Below are positions 13,925-17,570 of a DNA stretch of 17,570 nucleotides, piece after piece. The position numbers were made by a program, and so were the translations under genes. Source of the stretch: CAZOVK01 sp964583165 (lineage in GTDB: Bacteria > Bacillota > Clostridia > Lachnospirales > WRAX01); contig CAZOVK010000049.1 in NCBI GenBank assembly GCA_964583165.1, forward strand, positions 1 to 17,570, given 5' to 3'. How positions within the stretch are numbered: the stretch's first letter is position 1; each line of letters begins with the position of its first letter. The notes beneath the pieces are model-generated. The model was not told the DNA's origin. It ran no database searches and was given only the letters and a program-made list of their open reading frames with translations.

Positions 13925-16900
13925 CTATATCAATCCTGAATATTTGTCAAAGAAATTCATCAGCTTTGTAATTACTGCCTGTTTCTTCTCGGCACGGTTA
14001 CCCCCACCGAATCGGGATACGGGCGGTAAGAGCTTGTCAATATCAGTGCCGGTGGTTTTTAACGAGCCGTCGCGGAAGGAGTTATTGACGAAGCGTCGGG
14101 TTTCCTCTTCCTTGAGTTTCTCACCGACAATGAGGGCGGTGAGGTCGGTTTCTTTCTGCTCTTGAACGAACTTGCGCCAATCGTCATCCACCTGCGTAGA
14201 TGTATTGACGCGAGAGATGAATCCTTTTATTAGTTCCTTTTTACTACGCAGTTCAAGACTGGAGTTAACCGCCTTGTCGATGGCAGCGAGGATTTCCTTG
14301 TCGGTGCAGTTGCTTTCATGGTACTTTGCCACAAGCATAAGGATGTAGTCGATGTTGACTTCTATCTGCTTTATGAGTTCAATCTCAAACACGATGTCAT
14401 CGTTAATGTTTTCTTTGTCGCTTACGTCCTTAGGACGAAACTCGTGGTAAAGGTCAATATATAGGCTTCTGTAGTCCTGTAAATCACGCTCAGACAGGAT
14501 TTCATTACCCGCGAAATTATCAAAGGCAGTCAAGATATTGCGAAGTCGCAGGATTGCGCCGAACAGAACAATAAACGCTTTTTTTAATGTTTCGCCGATT
14601 ATGGCAACGCCGAGTGGGTATTCCGACAAGAGTCGTTTGATTAACTCCTTGTAGCCGAATTTGTGTTTGCCGTCCTGTTCATAACCGTTGTAGTAATCAT
14701 CGTATGTTTTGAGCAGCACAATTCCGCCGGCTTCACGATTGCCAAAGAGGGCGATTGCGTCGTCTGTGGCTTTTTTTAGTTCACGGAAGCAGATGATGTT
14801 CCCGAATGTTTTTACACTGTTGAGAATACGGTTTGTGCGGCTGAACGCTTGAATTAGCCCGTGCTGTTTCAAGTTCTTGTCTACCCACAGGGTGTTCAGT
14901 GTGGTCGCATCAAACCCTGTTAGGAACATGTTTACCACGATGAGCAAATCAACTTCGCGGTTCTTTACCCGAAGCGAAAGGTCTTTATAGTAGTTCTGAA
15001 ATTTATCGTTTGAAGTGTCATAACTCGTGCCAAACGCTGCGTTATAGTCTGCAATCGCCGACTCCAAAAACTCCCGTGAGGTTTTGTCTAATCTGTCGTT
15101 ATCAAACTCCTCGTCAGGTTCCTCCTCATTGACCGAAAAGCTATAAATGGTAGCAATCCGTAAGTCACGCCCGCTTTTTTCGATTTGCTGTTTGAATTCG
15201 GTATAATACTGCATCGCCACAGGAATCGAAGAAGCGGCAAAGATGGAATTGAACCCCGACAATCGCTTGCCTTTGTGGGTATAGATACTCTGCCGTTTGG
15301 TTTTTTGGTCGAAGTGTTCAAGCACATAACCTACGACCTCCGCAATACGCTCCGGCGCTGCCATTGCTCTTTCTGTGTCGATTGCCCGAACCTGCGCATC
15401 TTGAATATTGTCGGGCATTTTGACCGTGTTCACATAGTCGATGCGGAACGGTAGGACGTTGCCGTCATTGATGGCATCCACAATCGTATAGGTATGAAGT
15501 TTATCGCCGAACGCTTGCGGTGTCGTCCGCAAATATGGCGAGCCGCCGTGTCCGGCATTGACAGCGAATATCGGCGTACCCGTAAAGCCAAAGATGTGGT
15601 ACTTCTTGAACGCTTTTGTTATTGCTTGGTGCATGTCCCCGAACTGAGAGCGGTGGCATTCATCGAAAATCAGAACGATGCGCCCGCCATAAATGGCGTG
15701 GTTCTTGTTCTTGCTGATAAATACGCCGAGTTTCTGAATTGTAGTGATGATGATTTTAGCGGCGGGGTCTTCAAGCTGTTTTTTCAGCACAGCCGTGGAT
15801 GTGTTGGAGTTCGCTGCGCCTTTCTCAAAGCGGTCATATTCTTTCATAGTCTGGTAGTCGAGGTCTTTACGGTCAACGACAAACAATACTTTATCTATGT
15901 ATGGCAGAGCCATCGCAAGTTGGGCTGTCTTGAAACTCGTGAGCGTCTTTCCGCTACCTGTGGTGTGCCAAATATAGCCGCCGCCCTCCACCGTGCCGTA
16001 CTTTTTGTAGTTATTGGCTATTTCTATGCGGTTCAGAATCCGCTCGGTAGCCGCGATTTGGTACGGACGCATTACAAGCAGGAGTTCCTCGGCTGTAAAC
16101 ACGCAGTAACGCGTGAGAATGTTCAAAATCGTGTGCTTGGCGAAAAAGGTCTTGGTAAAGTCCACAAGGTCGGCGATAACCTTGTTTTGTCCGTCCGCCC
16201 AATAAGAGGTAAATTCAAAACTGTTGCTCGTTTTCTTCTTGGCTCTGCGGGCCTCGCCGCCCATTTCCTTTATGTACCCCAAACGTGTTGTGTTGCTGTA
16301 ATACTTCGTGTGGGTCCCGTTGCTGATGACGAAAATCTGCACATACTCAAAAAGACCACTTGCCGCCCAAAAACTCTCGCGCTGATAGCGGTTTATTTGG
16401 TTGAAGGCCTCACGGATAGCCACGCCGCGCCGTTTTAGCTCGATATGTACCAGCGGCAGACCGTTGACAAGAACCGTTACGTCATAGCGGTTGGCATGAA
16501 CACCGTCGGCTGTTTCATACTGATTGAGTACCTGTAGGCGGTTGTTATGGATGTTCTTTTTGTCGAGAAGATAGATGTTTTTGGTTGTACCATCGTCCCG
16601 TTTGAGTATCTGCACATGGTCGTCTTGAATCTTGCGTGTTTTCTCTACAATACCCTCATTAGCACTGGCGATACGCTCGATAAAAAAGCGTGACCATTCG
16701 CCGTCAGTGAAGGTATAACTGTTGAGCGCTGAGAGTTGACGGCGCAAGTTGGCGACTAACCCCGCTTCGTTGTTGACGCTGATGTATTCATAACCTTGAC
16801 CCTCAAGCCGTTCTATAAATTCGCGCTCCAAATCAGCCTCAGACTGATAGTCCTTAGCGGTGCGGTTCTCCGCCAAATATTCGGCGACGACTGTGCTTTG

Positions 16901-16929
16901 ATTGTCACTGCTTATGATATTATACTCGC

Positions 16930-16933
<4 letters not shown>
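13925..16933 (-). CDS. hsdR: Type I restriction enzyme R subunit (HsdR)
   Basis: This 1002-aa protein is the motor and nuclease subunit of a type I restriction-modification complex: it translocates and cuts DNA lacking the cognate methylation. The N-terminal nuclease domain shows the PD-(D/E)xK elements D151 (NRYDVTVLV) and E165-L-K167 (HIELKRRG), followed by the family QxxxY motif (QINRY, 179-183). The superfamily-2 helicase motor has Walker A TTGSGKT (324-330), DECH (424-427), GFTGTPIF (449-456) and, further on, QAFSRTNR of motif VI. The C-terminal helical part ends at KYSGLI. The length is typical of a full subunit, and all key residues are present, so it should be functional. AAGGAG lies eight bases before the ATG, inside the end of hsdS, and ATGA overlaps the hsdS stop. 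hsdM is expected upstream, beyond the window. Confidence 0.96.

Positions 16934-17570
<637 letters not shown>

Noticed and set aside
15494..16438. 314-codon open frame on the plus strand inside hsdR
   Set aside because: It lies antisense to the conserved helicase region of hsdR, has no ribosome site, and its sequence is the mirror of a well-conserved gene.

Overview
The window looks like a chromosomal segment of a Clostridia-type member of the Bacillota. The evidence is strong AGGAGG-type ribosome binding sites, sigma-A-like promoters with 17-bp spacers, tight operons, a decayed DUF5050 beta-propeller gene of a kind common in Clostridia, and protein sequences of clostridial character. No rRNA, tRNA, CRISPR array or complete insertion sequence was seen. 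The assignment rests on reading alone.

Plus strand, 1-4692: the end of a peptide-uptake operon. It holds the tail of a DppB/OppB-type permease, a DppC/OppC permease, two ATPases (DppD/OppD and DppF/OppF) and an M81-family (MlrC-like) metallopeptidase, closed by a good intrinsic terminator. The layout suggests import of peptides followed by cytoplasmic hydrolysis. The substrate-binding protein is presumably upstream of the window.

Minus strand, 5044-7740: a class-III PLP aminotransferase gene and a two-gene unit (GyrI-like effector-binding protein without a DNA-binding domain, plus a small Cys-rich protein). Each transcription unit starts from an almost identical 50-bp promoter copy. The GyrI-like gene seems to carry a one-base frameshift at its 5' end. 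The gaps hold hairpins and fragments but no convincing genes.

Minus strand, 7920-13568: two very large, overlapping and translationally coupled genes of unknown function. The first is a 629-714 aa protein with a possible TULIP/P47-like N terminus. The second is 1145 aa, with a beta-rich, propeller-like N-terminal half and a long amphipathic and hydrophobic helical C-terminal half. They end at a strong hairpin terminator and are the best candidate here for an undescribed two-protein system.

Minus strand, 13569-17570: the end of a type I restriction-modification locus (hsdS then hsdR, ATGA overlap). Between hsdR and the two-gene cassette lies a decayed DUF5050 gene, readable in one frame with internal stops. 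The hsdS frame runs into a (GACA)n tetranucleotide repeat of 20 units that reaches the window edge. This is the classic signature of slipped-strand phase variation of a specificity subunit. The cassette therefore sits in an accessory, defence-island-like neighbourhood between degraded genes.
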